Shown: positions 9,071-17,629, counted from the stretch's first letter. The stretch is 64,000 bases of DNA from CAWABB01 sp963780165 (GCA_963780165.1 CAWABB010000001.1:1-64000), one strand, 5' to 3'. Numbers and translations: made by a program. Notes: generated by a model from the letters alone, not told the origin.

Positions 9071-9214
9071 CTACGGTATTCCGACTCTCAGCCGTTGATT
9101 TCCGCAATGTCGCCCCGGGGCTTCCACGAACACATGATATCCGGTGCCGATGACCGACCGGCAATAGGCCTGCTGCTTGATGGGGCAGGTATCGGCGTGC
9201 ACGACGTGAAGCAT
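9071..9214 (-). CDS. Possible 47-aa peptide upstream of the M48 protease
   Basis: An ATG at 9214 preceded by GAGGGG opens a 47-codon frame. It begins MLHVVHADTCPIKQQAYCRS and continues VIGTGYHVFVEAPGRHCGNQ. Its TAG stop is part of the TAGGAGG ribosome binding site of the M48 gene, so translation of the two would be coupled. A strong promoter lies 58 nt further upstream. G or C dominates third positions through most of the frame, as in neighbouring genes. Three cysteines and four histidines suggest metal or redox binding. I do not recognise the family. It could instead be a regulatory leader peptide or chance. Confidence 0.4.
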   Translation of the reverse strand: MLHVVHADTCPIKQQAYCRSVIGTGYHVFVEAPGRHCGNQRLRVGIP

Positions 9215-9271
9215 GGGCCCCTCGGCTGCACAACTCCGGCAGGATCACACAGGCAAGCCTGTAGCAACGTG

Positions 9272-9300
9272 ATAGTACGTCCCCTATCCGACATTGTCAA
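9272..9300 (-). promoter_or_regulatory. Promoter of the M48/LPP20/FlgO-TPR operon
   Basis: Minus strand: TTGACA (9300-9295), 17 nt, TACTAT (9277-9272). It is a near-consensus housekeeping promoter. It leaves a leader of about 200 nt before the M48 start, and that leader holds the 47-codon frame. Confidence 0.6.
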
Positions 9301-9503
9301 GCACGCCTCGTTGGCGCGGTTTGCTGCCGGGCCATTCCTGCCACCGCGTCAGGTGGCGTTCCTGGCACCCCTTTTTCAGGCGCCCCTGCCGCACCGCACA
9401 CGCGACCTTCACGGGATGTGACCGGGTGTTCGTCGTCGTCCGATTGAAGCGCAGGGCCGTACTCTTCCGCCGGCGAATTCTTCAGCCGGCAAAGGCTCCA
9501 ACC

Positions 9504-9532
9504 TTGACATTTGAATCGACGTTCTCTAGATT
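9504..9532 (+). promoter_or_regulatory. Promoter of the CsgG/FadL/LPP20 operon
   Basis: TTGACA (9504-9509), 17 nt, TAGATT (9527-9532), about 25-30 nt upstream of the ATG at 9566. It is divergent from the promoter at 9272-9300. Between the two I see only a small hairpin (GCCACC/GGTGGC, 9340-9357). Confidence 0.6.
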
Positions 9533-9565
9533 CACCCACTGACCCACCCACCAAGACATCAAGTC

Positions 9566-10738
9566 ATGACCAGGCTTGCATTCTCGCTCATTGTTTGCCT
9601 GTTTTTCGGCTTTGCTCTCGGCTTTTCCCAGACCAAGTTCTACAATTATTACGACGCAGGTCTCGAGTACATCGAGAAACAGGACTGGCTGAGGGCGATC
9701 GAGGAGCTCAGGAGCGCTGCATCACTTGAGTTCGAAGATGCAGACATGAAGCGCATTTACGGCACGCGCTTCATCGAGTACTTCCCCCACCGCGAATTGG
9801 GAGTCGCCTACTACAACCTGAAGGAATTTGAAGATGCCAGGAAGGAGCTTGAACTCTCGATTGCGTACACATCGACCGGGCGGGCCGAAGAGTACCTGAA
9901 GCTTGTGAGAAACAGGGTGCCGCCGGCACAGCCAGCCGAAGCGAAGAACCCTGCTGACGAAGCGGAGGCCCGACCGGCTCCTGCCATAGAACCGGCCACA
10001 GAGACGATCCTCCCTCCCGGGGCGTTAACCTACGACCCCGCGAAGGTGAGGCAGGTGGGCAGGCGCTTGACACTCGCCGTGCTGCCGTTTCAAGGCAAAG
10101 GTGATTCCCAGGACTATGTGGAAGCGGCGACGGACAGGATGGTGACCCAGCTGGTCGAGCTGCGCAGGTTCCGGGTCATTGAACGGACAAAGCTTGAAGA
10201 GGTGCTGCAGGAGCAGAAGCTGCAGGTCTCCGGCGTTGTCGATGACAGGACGGCGGTGGATGTCGGACGTGTTGCAGGAGCGGACGCGATCGTAGTCGGA
10301 AGCGTGTCGGTCATCGGGTCCACGGCGACCGTCAGTGGCCGGCTGATCGACACTCAGTCGAGCGAAGTCATCGTCGCACGGAACGCCCGCGGAGACAGGA
10401 CGAACCTGGAAGGCGTCGAGAAGCTGGTTGAGAACGTGGCGATCATGATCTACAACGAACTTCCGCTTGTACAGGGTTCGGTGATCAACGCGGACGGAGA
10501 CGTGATGTACGTTGATGTCGGCAGCGACAAGCGAATCAGGAGGGGGTCGCGATGCGTGGCATATCGCGAAGTGGGCGATCTGCTCGATCCGACGACGGGG
10601 GCACTGATTGACAAGAAGGTGAAGATGCTCGGCGAGGTCCAGGTGGAAGAGGTTCTTGAGAAGGCCTCGAAAGTGGCGCTGGTCACGATGGAGCCAGGAG
10701 AGACGATCAAGGTGGGCGACAAGATCGTCGTCAAGTAG
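9566..10738 (+). CDS. TPR-CsgG-FlgT-like outer-membrane protein
   Basis: A 390-aa protein with a Sec signal (FSLIVCLFFGFALGFSQ). Residues ~25-115 form two TPR-like helical pairs (AGLEYIEKQDWLRAIEELRS, GVAYYNLKEFEDARKELEL). A Pro/Ala/Glu-rich linker follows. Residues ~165-300 are a CsgG-type domain: LAVLPFQGKG, TDRMVTQLVELRRFRVIERT and GVVDDRTAVDVGRVAGADAIV. The C-terminal ~90 residues (GSVINADGDVMYVDVGSDK, DPTTGALIDKKVKMLGEVQV) resemble the FlgT C-terminal domain. CsgG-like domains assemble in the outer membrane or periplasm. No lipobox is present. It heads an operon with a FadL-like porin and an LPP20 lipoprotein. Confidence 0.82.
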   Translation: MTRLAFSLIVCLFFGFALGFSQTKFYNYYDAGLEYIEKQDWLRAIEELRSAASLEFEDADMKRIYGTRFIEYFPHRELGVAYYNLKEFEDARKELELSIAYTSTGRAEEYLKLVRNRVPPAQPAEAKNPADEAEARPAPAIEPATETILPPGALTYDPAKVRQVGRRLTLAVLPFQGKGDSQDYVEAATDRMVTQLVELRRFRVIERTKLEEVLQEQKLQVSGVVDDRTAVDVGRVAGADAIVVGSVSVIGSTATVSGRLIDTQSSEVIVARNARGDRTNLEGVEKLVENVAIMIYNELPLVQGSVINADGDVMYVDVGSDKRIRRGSRCVAYREVGDLLDPTTGALIDKKVKMLGEVQVEEVLEKASKVALVTMEPGETIKVGDKIVVK

Positions 10739-10776
10739 GCCGGTTGCACCATCCCGATGAAGGAAGGAACGCTCGC

Positions 10777-11988
10777 ATGAAATCCCGGCACCGAAGTGTC
10801 CTCATTCTCAGCATCCTCCTCACGTCGGCTGGGACAGCGCAGGACTGGAATATCACCGGAGCTGGCGCACGCGCGGAAGGGTTTGGCGGAGCGTTCATCG
10901 GGGTTGCCGATGACGCTACCGCGATCGTCTGGAACCCCGCAGGGCTCGGGCAACTTGAGCGGGCGGAGGTCTCGGCGGTAGGGAGGTACATCAGCGAGAC
11001 GTCAGAATTCAAGAGCATGTTGCCTTCCGATTCGTACACCGAGTCCAACACGCAGTCCCACTACAATTTCAACTTTGCCAGCCTCGCGGTTCCGTTCAGC
11101 GCGGGGAGCACAAATATCGTCGTTGCAGTGGCGTATCAGACACAGCTCGACTTCTACTCCAAATACACGGACATCAGCAAGAATCAAACGGAGAGCACCG
11201 GGGCCGCTTCGACCATTACCCCCGGGGTGGCGGTCCGGTTTGGGTCGGTGTTCTCGCTGGGCCTGGCAACCAACATCTGGATGGGATCGTTCGACTACTC
11301 CACGAAGTACGCGACGGGGGAGGTCTGGAAGAGCAGCCCGGTATTTTCAGGTCTGAATTTTGGCGTCGGCGCGCTCCTGGACTTCGGAGGCCTGCCAAAC
11401 CCCATTCCCCTGAAACTGGGTGTGGCCGTCAAGACACCGTTCACCGTCGAGGCGGATGTGGATTACTCGTACGGCGGGAGTACCGGGAAGTACAACGCCG
11501 AGGTCGAGATGCCGTTAATGCTGGGCGTCGGCGCTTCGTATCAGATCGGCCAGAACTTCACCGTGGCTGTCGACTATGAAACACGGCAGTACGAGGACAA
11601 GAAATTGACGACCAAGGAGTCGGGGACGTCCAGCAGTGATCTCTTGAGCGACAGCAACGAGAACCTTGACCAGGTCCGGGTCGGCGCGGAGTATCTCATC
11701 GTCATGAAAGGTGGCGTGATTCCGCTCCGGGGGGGATTCCATACAGTCCCGACAGTCCTGGCAAATTACGTATGGAACAGGGACAGCCTGACGTACTATC
11801 CCTCAGGTCAGGTGTCGGGAAGGGGCTTTTCCGTGGGGACAGGTTTCATCAGCAGCCACTTCGCGCTCGATTTCGCCTACTCGCACGATGAATATGATGA
11901 GCAGACGTGGACCGATGCAGGAGTCAACGACTTCACCAACAACTACCAGGCTGACAGGTTCAGCCTGTCGCTGATCGTCTATTTCTAA
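10777..11988 (+). CDS. OmpP1/FadL-family outer-membrane protein
   Basis: A 403-aa protein with a signal peptide (SVLILSILLTSAGTAQ) and a mature N-terminus DWNITGAGARAEGFGGAFIG, then DDATAIVWNPAG. This is the hallmark of the OmpP1/FadL/TodX and PorV-like beta-barrels. The rest alternates amphipathic strands and ends in an aromatic residue (LSLIVYF), as barrel proteins do. The ATG at 10777 follows GAAGGAA. It begins 38 nt after the CsgG-like gene. In T9SS-bearing bacteria FadL-like barrels include PorV, but shuttle function cannot be assigned from sequence alone. Confidence 0.85.
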   Translation: MKSRHRSVLILSILLTSAGTAQDWNITGAGARAEGFGGAFIGVADDATAIVWNPAGLGQLERAEVSAVGRYISETSEFKSMLPSDSYTESNTQSHYNFNFASLAVPFSAGSTNIVVAVAYQTQLDFYSKYTDISKNQTESTGAASTITPGVAVRFGSVFSLGLATNIWMGSFDYSTKYATGEVWKSSPVFSGLNFGVGALLDFGGLPNPIPLKLGVAVKTPFTVEADVDYSYGGSTGKYNAEVEMPLMLGVGASYQIGQNFTVAVDYETRQYEDKKLTTKESGTSSSDLLSDSNENLDQVRVGAEYLIVMKGGVIPLRGGFHTVPTVLANYVWNRDSLTYYPSGQVSGRGFSVGTGFISSHFALDFAYSHDEYDEQTWTDAGVNDFTNNYQADRFSLSLIVYF

Positions 11989-12020
11989 TAGTCGTTCATC
12001 CACCAGAACAGGAGACGTCC

Positions 12021-12611
12021 ATGCGCATCGCTGGTCTCACCGTGCTTACTGCGTTGATCGCAGTTCTCGTCGTCGGCTGTGGAGGAGGCCCGAAATCCCT
12101 GCAGGCCGTATCGGAGTGCGACATACCCGAATGGTATAGCAAGGTACCGCAGGATCCTAACTATCTGTTTGCCGCGAGGACCGCGACGTCGCAAGACATG
12201 CAGCTCGCCCTTGACAAGGCGACGACAGACGGCAGGACAGAAATCGGGCGGCAGACGGATCTGAAGGTGCAGGGGTTGCAGAAGAGATTCGACGAAGAAG
12301 TCGGACTGAATACCGACGCGCAGCTGATGTCCCAGTTCACACAGGCGAACAAGACCGTGGTCTCGACGAGCCTCTCAGGGAGCCGCGTGAAGGAGCAACT
12401 GATGTGCAAGGATGGAGACCTGTACCGGGCCTACGTGCTGGTCGAGTATCCTATCGGAGCTGCAAACGAAGCGCTGATGGGGCAGATCAAAAAGAACAAC
12501 GAGATGTACACGCGGTTCCGTGCAAGCCAGGCGTTCAAGGACCTGGACAGCGAAGTGCTGAAGTACGAGCAGTGGAAGAAAGAACAACTGGCTCCGCCCG
12601 AGCAGAAGTAG
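12021..12611 (+). CDS. LPP20-family lipoprotein
   Basis: A 196-aa protein with a lipobox (IAVLVVGC, lipid-modified Cys20) followed by GGGPK. The mature domain has DIPEWYSKVPQDPNYLFAA, TSQDMQLALDKATTDGRTEI and YRAYVLVEYPIGAANE, the LPP20/FlgP-type pattern. The C-terminus is a charged helix. AGGAGA lies upstream of the ATG. It is the third gene of the operon from 9566 and a shorter relative of the protein at 6402-7775. The exact role is unknown; FlgP of Vibrio is an outer-membrane ring component with this fold. Confidence 0.82.
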   Translation: MRIAGLTVLTALIAVLVVGCGGGPKSLQAVSECDIPEWYSKVPQDPNYLFAARTATSQDMQLALDKATTDGRTEIGRQTDLKVQGLQKRFDEEVGLNTDAQLMSQFTQANKTVVSTSLSGSRVKEQLMCKDGDLYRAYVLVEYPIGAANEALMGQIKKNNEMYTRFRASQAFKDLDSEVLKYEQWKKEQLAPPEQK

Positions 12612-12647
12612 TGCCCCGGCAGCGGTCCCGACCCCAGGCAACAGATA

Positions 12648-12683
12648 CCGGGCGCTGGCTCACGTCAGCGCCCGGGCTGGTTT
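12648..12683 (+). terminator. Terminator of the CsgG/FadL/LPP20 operon
   Basis: A perfect 10-bp stem CCGGGCGCTG/CAGCGCCCGG with an 8-nt loop, followed by GCTGGTTT. It lies between convergent genes. Confidence 0.65.
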
Positions 12684-12784
12684 ATGCCCGCTATTCCGTG
12701 AAAGTCTGGAGCGCGGGCCTTCGCCGTGTTCGCCCGACCACTCCGGCCGCAATGTGCGTGTGACTCTTCCCCCGCCGCCCACCA

Positions 12785-14173
12785 TCACCCCACCGCCCCT
12801 ATCTCGCGCAGTTCGCCCCGCAGCCGGCTCTCCTCAGCCTGGAATCCCATCAGGTGGCTTTCCATCGCTGTCCCGATGTCCGTGGCAAGCATCGAGGGAT
12901 TGTGCTGACTGACAGCCTGCACCCAGTCACGGACCAGCCCGTAGTCCCCTCCGCCATGGCCGGAATCGAGATCCGCTATGTCGCGGGCATTCCACTCGGT
13001 TTTCCTGTCCGTCCCGAAGTCGACCACCGAGAGGGTCTGCTCGTCGCCGACGAGATCCCCCTTCGATCCCATGATGCGGATGCGGCGGCCGGCGTAGCTC
13101 GTGTGCGCCTGCATGCTGAAGCTCGCCGTGATCCCCCCGTCGAACTCCAGCGCGACGACCTGGTGGTCCACGACATCGTTATCGGAGCGAAACACGCAGC
13201 GTCCGTACGGGCCTGAGCGCAGGTTTTCCATGATCGCGGGTCCCTGATCCCCTGACGCTGGCAGGTCGAAATGGTGAAGCCATGACCGGTTGCGATAATA
13301 GATCTTCAGGGCGGAGTACGCACAGCCCGGCTCCACTGCGCACCCGTCCGTGCACCGTGCGGTGCTCCCCTCCGGCGCATTCTCCTTCCTGAACCATGCG
13401 AGATTGCCGAACGAGGAGACCCGAACACAACGAGCGTTCACGTACCATCGAAGCAGGTCGAGGTCATGGCACGATTTCGAGAGCAGCATCGGGTTGGAGA
13501 CCTTCGTGTTGCTCCAGTTCCCCCTGACGAACGAGTGGGACATATGAACGTGCTCGACCGGCTCAAGGAGATCGATGTGGATGACGCGGCCCAGGGCCCC
13601 CGCCTCGAGCACTTCCCTGATCTTCCGGAAATAGGGCGAGTACCGGAGAACGTGACAGACCCCGACCACCCTCCCACCGTCTCTCGCGGCCCGCAGGATA
13701 TCCGTGCACTGCTCCCATGTCTGCGCGATGGCCTTTTCGAGAAGCACATCGTACCCCATCTTCAGCGCAGCGATGGCAGGCCCGTAATGCAGCGCATCAG
13801 GTGTGGTGATGATAACGGCATCGGCGAATTTAGGACGCGCGAAGATGTGTTCCCAGGTTCTGAATCGATTGTCCGCGGCGATCCCGTACATCGCCGCAAA
13901 CCTCTCAGAACGCACCGGGATCGGCTCGGCAAACCCGACAATCTTCAACTGCTCCGGGAACTTCAGCGAGTACCCCGCGTACGTGTTTCCCCTGCTTCCG
14001 GCGCCCGCGACGATCGCGGTCACCGGCCGGTCGAGAGGCTTGCTGAGAGGATGAGGAGGAAACTCTACGGGGCGATCCAGGAGCTCCGCGAGGGCGCGCT
14101 GTTCGAACACGGCTCCCGCTCCAGCGGCGCCGACGACCTGCAGCCACGTGCGTCTGTCAATGTGCTTTTTCAT
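12785..14173 (-). CDS. Tat-exported Gfo/Idh/MocA oxidoreductase
   Basis: A 462-aa protein with a twin-arginine signal (DRRTWLQVVGAAGAGAV). A Rossmann fold follows (VTAIVAGAGSRGNTYAGYSL) with the family patterns DAVIITTPDALHYGPAIAAL, then YDVLLEKAIAQTWEQ, where EKA replaces the usual EKP lysine-proline motif. CHDLDLLRWYV carries the HD pair near the active site. The C-terminal Gfo/Idh domain ends with EIGAVG. It probably oxidises or epimerises a sugar derivative with bound NAD(P) in the periplasm. The frame extends upstream, but the ATG at 14173 has CAGGAG and places the Tat signal correctly. Confidence 0.9.
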   Translation of the reverse strand: MKKHIDRRTWLQVVGAAGAGAVFEQRALAELLDRPVEFPPHPLSKPLDRPVTAIVAGAGSRGNTYAGYSLKFPEQLKIVGFAEPIPVRSERFAAMYGIAADNRFRTWEHIFARPKFADAVIITTPDALHYGPAIAALKMGYDVLLEKAIAQTWEQCTDILRAARDGGRVVGVCHVLRYSPYFRKIREVLEAGALGRVIHIDLLEPVEHVHMSHSFVRGNWSNTKVSNPMLLSKSCHDLDLLRWYVNARCVRVSSFGNLAWFRKENAPEGSTARCTDGCAVEPGCAYSALKIYYRNRSWLHHFDLPASGDQGPAIMENLRSGPYGRCVFRSDNDVVDHQVVALEFDGGITASFSMQAHTSYAGRRIRIMGSKGDLVGDEQTLSVVDFGTDRKTEWNARDIADLDSGHGGGDYGLVRDWVQAVSQHNPSMLATDIGTAMESHLMGFQAEESRLRGELREIGAVG

Positions 14174-14215
14174 GAGCGGCTCCTGCAATTTCAAGATGGA
14201 AACGTGTGGCGCGGA

Positions 14216-14244
14216 AATATATACGCCTGACCGCACACAGGCAA
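14216..14244 (-). promoter_or_regulatory. Promoter of the 14173 Gfo/Idh gene
   Basis: Minus strand: TTGCCT (14244-14239), 17 nt, TATATT (14221-14216). The predicted transcript starts about 36 nt before the ATG. Confidence 0.55.
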
Positions 14245-14268
14245 GGCCGTTTCGTGTGCCTCTGTCTG

Positions 14269-15177
14269 TCACTCTCTCCTTCGAGGCCGTCCGGTCACGG
14301 CAAAACCAACACCAGCCACAACCGCAATGGATGCAATGACCAGGCGGGGCGTGACCGACTCGGACAATAGCAGGACGCCTCCGGCAGCAGCGAGGATCGG
14401 GACGGCCAGCTGGACGATTGCCGCTCGTGTCGCAGTCAAACCCCGGAGCGCGGTGTACCACAAGACATAGCCGATACCTGAGGTCAGTGAGCCAGACACG
14501 ATGGCGAGCAGGAGCCCATATGTCGACCACCCGGCCTCATTGAGCTGTACCAAACCGAAAACGACGACAATCGGAACGGCCCTGATGAAATTGTCTGTGG
14601 TTGCGGTGATCGGATCGTTGCTCCCTCGACCCCGGAGGGAATAGACCCCCCATGCGAGGCCGGCTGTGGCCATGAGCAGCGACCCAACCACGGGGGGCGC
14701 CGCGATGCCCGGAAAGACGAGATACGTGGTCCCCCCCAGCGCAAGAAGCAGCCCTAACCACTGTTTCGGAACAAGTCGTTCGCCGGCGCGAATCCCGGCC
14801 ACGATCATCGTAGCCTGCACCGAACCCATCAAGATCAAAGCACCCGTGCCGGTGCTGAGACGGACATACGCATATGAGAAACCGAGAGCGTACAGGGCAA
14901 GCATCGCGGCCGATATCCAGCTGCCGCTGGGTCGAGACCTCCTTCTGAGAAGAGCTGAAACGATCCAGAGCGTCGCAGCGCCGGAGACAATGCGCAGGGT
15001 CGTGAAACTGGCTGGGTCAATCGAGCCGCCGACCAGGGCCATTCTGCACAGCAACGAATTGGATGCAAAAGCGACCAGTGTTATCGCCGTAAGGGCGATC
15101 GTGACGGAAGCGGCTTGTTTCGATTGCTCAGTCAGCGCGCCCTCCCTGAATAGGCCGGCCGTTTTCGGGGACGGCAC
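14269..15177 (-). CDS. EamA-family (DMT) transporter
   Basis: A protein of about 302 aa with ten predicted membrane helices in two EamA repeats (for example IALTAITLVAFASNSLLCRM, LLGLLLALGGTTYLVFPG and SGIGYVLWYTALRGLTATRA). Members export metabolites or amino acids across the inner membrane, and the substrate cannot be read from the sequence. The start is uncertain. The GTG at 15177 has no clear ribosome binding site. A good GGGAGG lies a few residues downstream, before a CTG codon near TEQSKQ, which would make the protein about 15 residues shorter. Confidence 0.85.
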   Translation of the reverse strand: MPSPKTAGLFREGALTEQSKQAASVTIALTAITLVAFASNSLLCRMALVGGSIDPASFTTLRIVSGAATLWIVSALLRRRSRPSGSWISAAMLALYALGFSYAYVRLSTGTGALILMGSVQATMIVAGIRAGERLVPKQWLGLLLALGGTTYLVFPGIAAPPVVGSLLMATAGLAWGVYSLRGRGSNDPITATTDNFIRAVPIVVVFGLVQLNEAGWSTYGLLLAIVSGSLTSGIGYVLWYTALRGLTATRAAIVQLAVPILAAAGGVLLLSESVTPRLVIASIAVVAGVGFAVTGRPRRRE

Positions 15178-15225
15178 AGGCAGTCGAGTCTCCGACCAAC
15201 ATTCCGGCGTCCAGAGCTTTCGGCC

Positions 15226-15594
15226 TCATCGGACGTTTGGCCCATCGCCCAGATGCAGGGTCACCGTCCCACGGTACGGAGACGGAAGCTTCTTTGCGCG
15301 CTCATAGTTTCCCCAGCTCAGGTTCGCATAGGTCCACTCATTCAGAACGATCAGCGTGGTCGTTCCATCAGGGTTCGCCACAGCCCGAGCAGCATGCGTG
15401 CCATCGGAACGTGCGGTGACACCGTGGTGAGTACGAACATCAGCCAGGGTGTAGCGCGTGATGTGCTCTTTTGTCGTTCTGAAATCGACGGGGACGTGGC
15501 GCGGACTCACGTTCCCTGCCTTTCCATACACGAAGAAGTCCCTAACAAGAACGTGAAGACACGAGAGCCAGAGGTATGAAACAGGCGAACGCAT
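15226..15594 (-). CDS. Hypothetical protein, possibly a gene fragment
   Basis: A 122-aa frame starting at an ATG with no clear ribosome binding site. The N-terminal third (SYLWLSCLHVLVRDFFVYG) is hydrophobic and irregular. The C-terminal 70 residues (GTHAARAVANPDGTTTLIVL, WTYANLSWGNYERAKKLPSP) look like a genuine beta-rich domain end, such as the C-terminus of a secreted enzyme. I do not recognise it. It may be the tail of a decayed gene. No promoter pattern was found. Confidence 0.4.
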   Translation of the reverse strand: MRSPVSYLWLSCLHVLVRDFFVYGKAGNVSPRHVPVDFRTTKEHITRYTLADVRTHHGVTARSDGTHAARAVANPDGTTTLIVLNEWTYANLSWGNYERAKKLPSPYRGTVTLHLGDGPNVR

Positions 15595-15813
15595 GGGAGT
15601 AACCTAGGGATTGGTTGACGGCCAAAGTGGCAATCTTCAGGCTGGATGTCAAGAAGGCGATTTGGAGTAGAACCTTGCGTGAGGCAACTAGGAAGGAAGG
15701 ACCACGGCCCACCCGACTCGACGGGTTGCCTTTGGGGCCGAATTGCACGATTTTCCTGATGTACCTCTGCGCCTGCCACAACTGTCCGTGTCCTCATCCA
15801 CCAGGGAGAAGCC

Positions 15814-16551
15814 ATGCCTTCGACAAGGAGTATTCAGATCTGGTCAACGCTCTTCTTTGTTCTTTCTTTCCCCCTCCATGAAGCACCCGCACAGACGACC
15901 AACCCGCACGCCGGCGAACTTGAGACCCGCGTGGGTGTCCTGTCCGATTTTCACGAGGTCATCTATCAGATCTGGCACACGGCATGGCCGGAGAAGAATA
16001 TCGGCATGCTGGTCGATCTGCTCCCGCAGGTCAAACAGTATAGCGATACGCTCTCTCGCGTGAAACTGGACGGAATCCTCCGTGACAAGCAGGATGTCTG
16101 GGACGAAGGCACTGCCAGGCTCAGGAGCTTCGTTGCAGCGTATGACGCTGCTGCGGCGCCTCTGGACAGCGCAAAGCTCCTGGATGCTGCTGAGCGTCTG
16201 CATTCGCAGTATGAGGCCCTGGTAAGGGTTGTGCGACCAGTCACGAAGGAGCTCGACGAGTTCCACCAGGTGCTCTACATGATCTATCACCACTACTGGC
16301 CGGAGAAAGACCTGAAGAAGCTCTCGCCAGCGGTAGATTCACTCAAGGTAAAGATGGCTGCCCTGAACACGTCGACACTTCCCAGCCGGCTGAAGCAGAG
16401 GGAAGGGGCATTCAACGCAGCGAGGGCAGACCTTGCCGGGACGGTGGACATACTGACAGCGGCAGATGCGGCGAGCAGCCCCGAGAAGTTTGCCGCCGAT
16501 CTGGAGAAGCTCCACGACAAGTACCAGTCGCTGGAAAGGGTGTTTGAATAG
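15814..16551 (+). CDS. Secreted helical protein with duplicated DFHxVxYxIxHxxWPEK motif
   Basis: A 245-aa protein with a Sec signal (STLFFVLSFPLHEAPAQ). The mature part is two copies of an all-helical domain. The first holds LSDFHEVIYQIWHTAWPEKN (residues ~45-64). The second holds LDEFHQVLYMIYHHYWPEKD (~148-167). Each motif is followed by LVDLLPQV or LSPAVDSL and a long charged helix. The conserved histidines, tyrosine and tryptophan suggest metal or haem binding, but there is no CxxCH. GGGAG precedes the ATG, and a terminator follows at 16699. I do not recognise the family. A decayed copy of the first repeat lies at 1997-2117. Confidence 0.8.
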   Translation: MPSTRSIQIWSTLFFVLSFPLHEAPAQTTNPHAGELETRVGVLSDFHEVIYQIWHTAWPEKNIGMLVDLLPQVKQYSDTLSRVKLDGILRDKQDVWDEGTARLRSFVAAYDAAAAPLDSAKLLDAAERLHSQYEALVRVVRPVTKELDEFHQVLYMIYHHYWPEKDLKKLSPAVDSLKVKMAALNTSTLPSRLKQREGAFNAARADLAGTVDILTAADAASSPEKFAADLEKLHDKYQSLERVFE

Positions 16552-16698
16552 GTGGACACCCGGCCCCTCCATGTGGAACCAAACGGACGCATCTACGGTC
16601 ACTCTCTGCGTAAGGGAAGAACGCCAGCCGCATTCCGCTGAAATAGGTGAGCGAAGGATCCTGACCGGATCTCCCGGGGGGGCGCGAGAGCACTGAAG

Positions 16699-16736
16699 CG
16701 GCGGGTACCGATCACGTAGTGGTGCCCGCCGTTTGT
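16699..16736 (+). terminator. Terminator after the 15814 gene
   Basis: An 11-bp stem (16699-16709 with 16721-16731, one G-U pair) with an 11-nt loop, followed by TTTGTG. It overlaps the end of the convergent CPBP gene. Confidence 0.55.
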
Positions 16737-17629
16737 GCCCTTCCCTCACGTACACTCCTGAGACGACCCCCTAGGGTCTTGAGAACGGAGTTCACATATA
16801 CGATCGCGAGCATCCCTACGACGATCACGACAATGATCCCGGACTCGCCGACCCAGAGCGCGCTCTGTGATCCGCGAGTGTAGCTTGTGAAAGGGCCTTC
16901 GATCAGCGCGTTCCACGACGAGTGTCCAAGGACCGCACCCCAGACACTCCCAGTCTGAAGCCGGAGCGTCCCCCAGAACACCGATATCCCCACGCCGAAT
17001 AGAACGAACGTGAGCGCAGAGAACCACGGATAGGGTCCAGCGGCGTACTGACCCGACAAGATGGCGGGTACATGCCACAGGCTCCATACGATGCCACTCA
17101 CCAACAGAGGATAGGGGACGCCGGAGTCAACCAGGCGAGTCAGCATGAAGCCCCGCCACCCGATCTCCTCCCCTGCTGCCGTGATCACACCGACCAGAGA
17201 ACCCACCAGCATCGATACCAGAACAACAGCGCCGAAACGGAGGATTGGCGAGCCGATCCCGGAAAACCAACCGCTTGCAGGGGGAGCAAACTCCGCCAAT
17301 CCGGATCCCCATGCGATTCCGTATGCCATCAGGCCGACGAGCGCCGGAAAGGCCACGGCAAGCCCCACAGCCCGGACTCCCTTCCAACCCCCAAGGCGGA
17401 ACGAAACGTCGCGGAACCCCTCACGTCGTATCAGTCGGGTCAATACCGAAGCGATGGCGGGGACCCACATCAGCGCGATCATCCGCGGAAGCATCTCCGG
17501 ATTCTCCACCGGGAGGCCGGACGCAATAATCGACCAGAGCAGGGGTGCCGAGCCGAGAATCACAAAACCCAGAAACACGGCGAGACTTATCCTGGCATGT
17601 ACGGCCTTTCCAGAAGGACGATCCGACAT
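16712..17629 (-). CDS. CPBP-family intramembrane metalloprotease
   Basis: A 305-aa protein of about eight membrane helices. The CPBP (Abi/Rce1-like) motifs are present: AAGEEIGWRGFML carries EExxxR, and SGIVWSLWHVP supplies the histidine motif. Such proteins are intramembrane glutamate-type proteases in bacteriocin immunity, prenyl-protein processing or regulation; the role here is unknown. The ATG at 17629 follows AAAGGGGGAG. A TTG seven codons upstream is also in frame. A strong terminator for the upstream operon lies just before it, and no obvious promoter of its own was found. Confidence 0.85.
   Translation of the reverse strand: MSDRPSGKAVHARISLAVFLGFVILGSAPLLWSIIASGLPVENPEMLPRMIALMWVPAIASVLTRLIRREGFRDVSFRLGGWKGVRAVGLAVAFPALVGLMAYGIAWGSGLAEFAPPASGWFSGIGSPILRFGAVVLVSMLVGSLVGVITAAGEEIGWRGFMLTRLVDSGVPYPLLVSGIVWSLWHVPAILSGQYAAGPYPWFSALTFVLFGVGISVFWGTLRLQTGSVWGAVLGHSSWNALIEGPFTSYTRGSQSALWVGESGIIVVIVVGMLAIVYVNSVLKTLGGRLRSVREGRAQTAGTTT

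Noticed and set aside
9058..9265. Riboswitch in the 200-nt leader of the M48 operon
   Set aside because: No cobalamin, TPP, SAM or glycine core motif could be recognised on the minus strand. The short coding frame explains the space better.
9340..9357. GCCACC/GGTGGC hairpin between the two divergent envelope operons
   Set aside because: A six-bp stem without a T-tract or conserved core; it is too common in GC-rich DNA to call a regulatory element.
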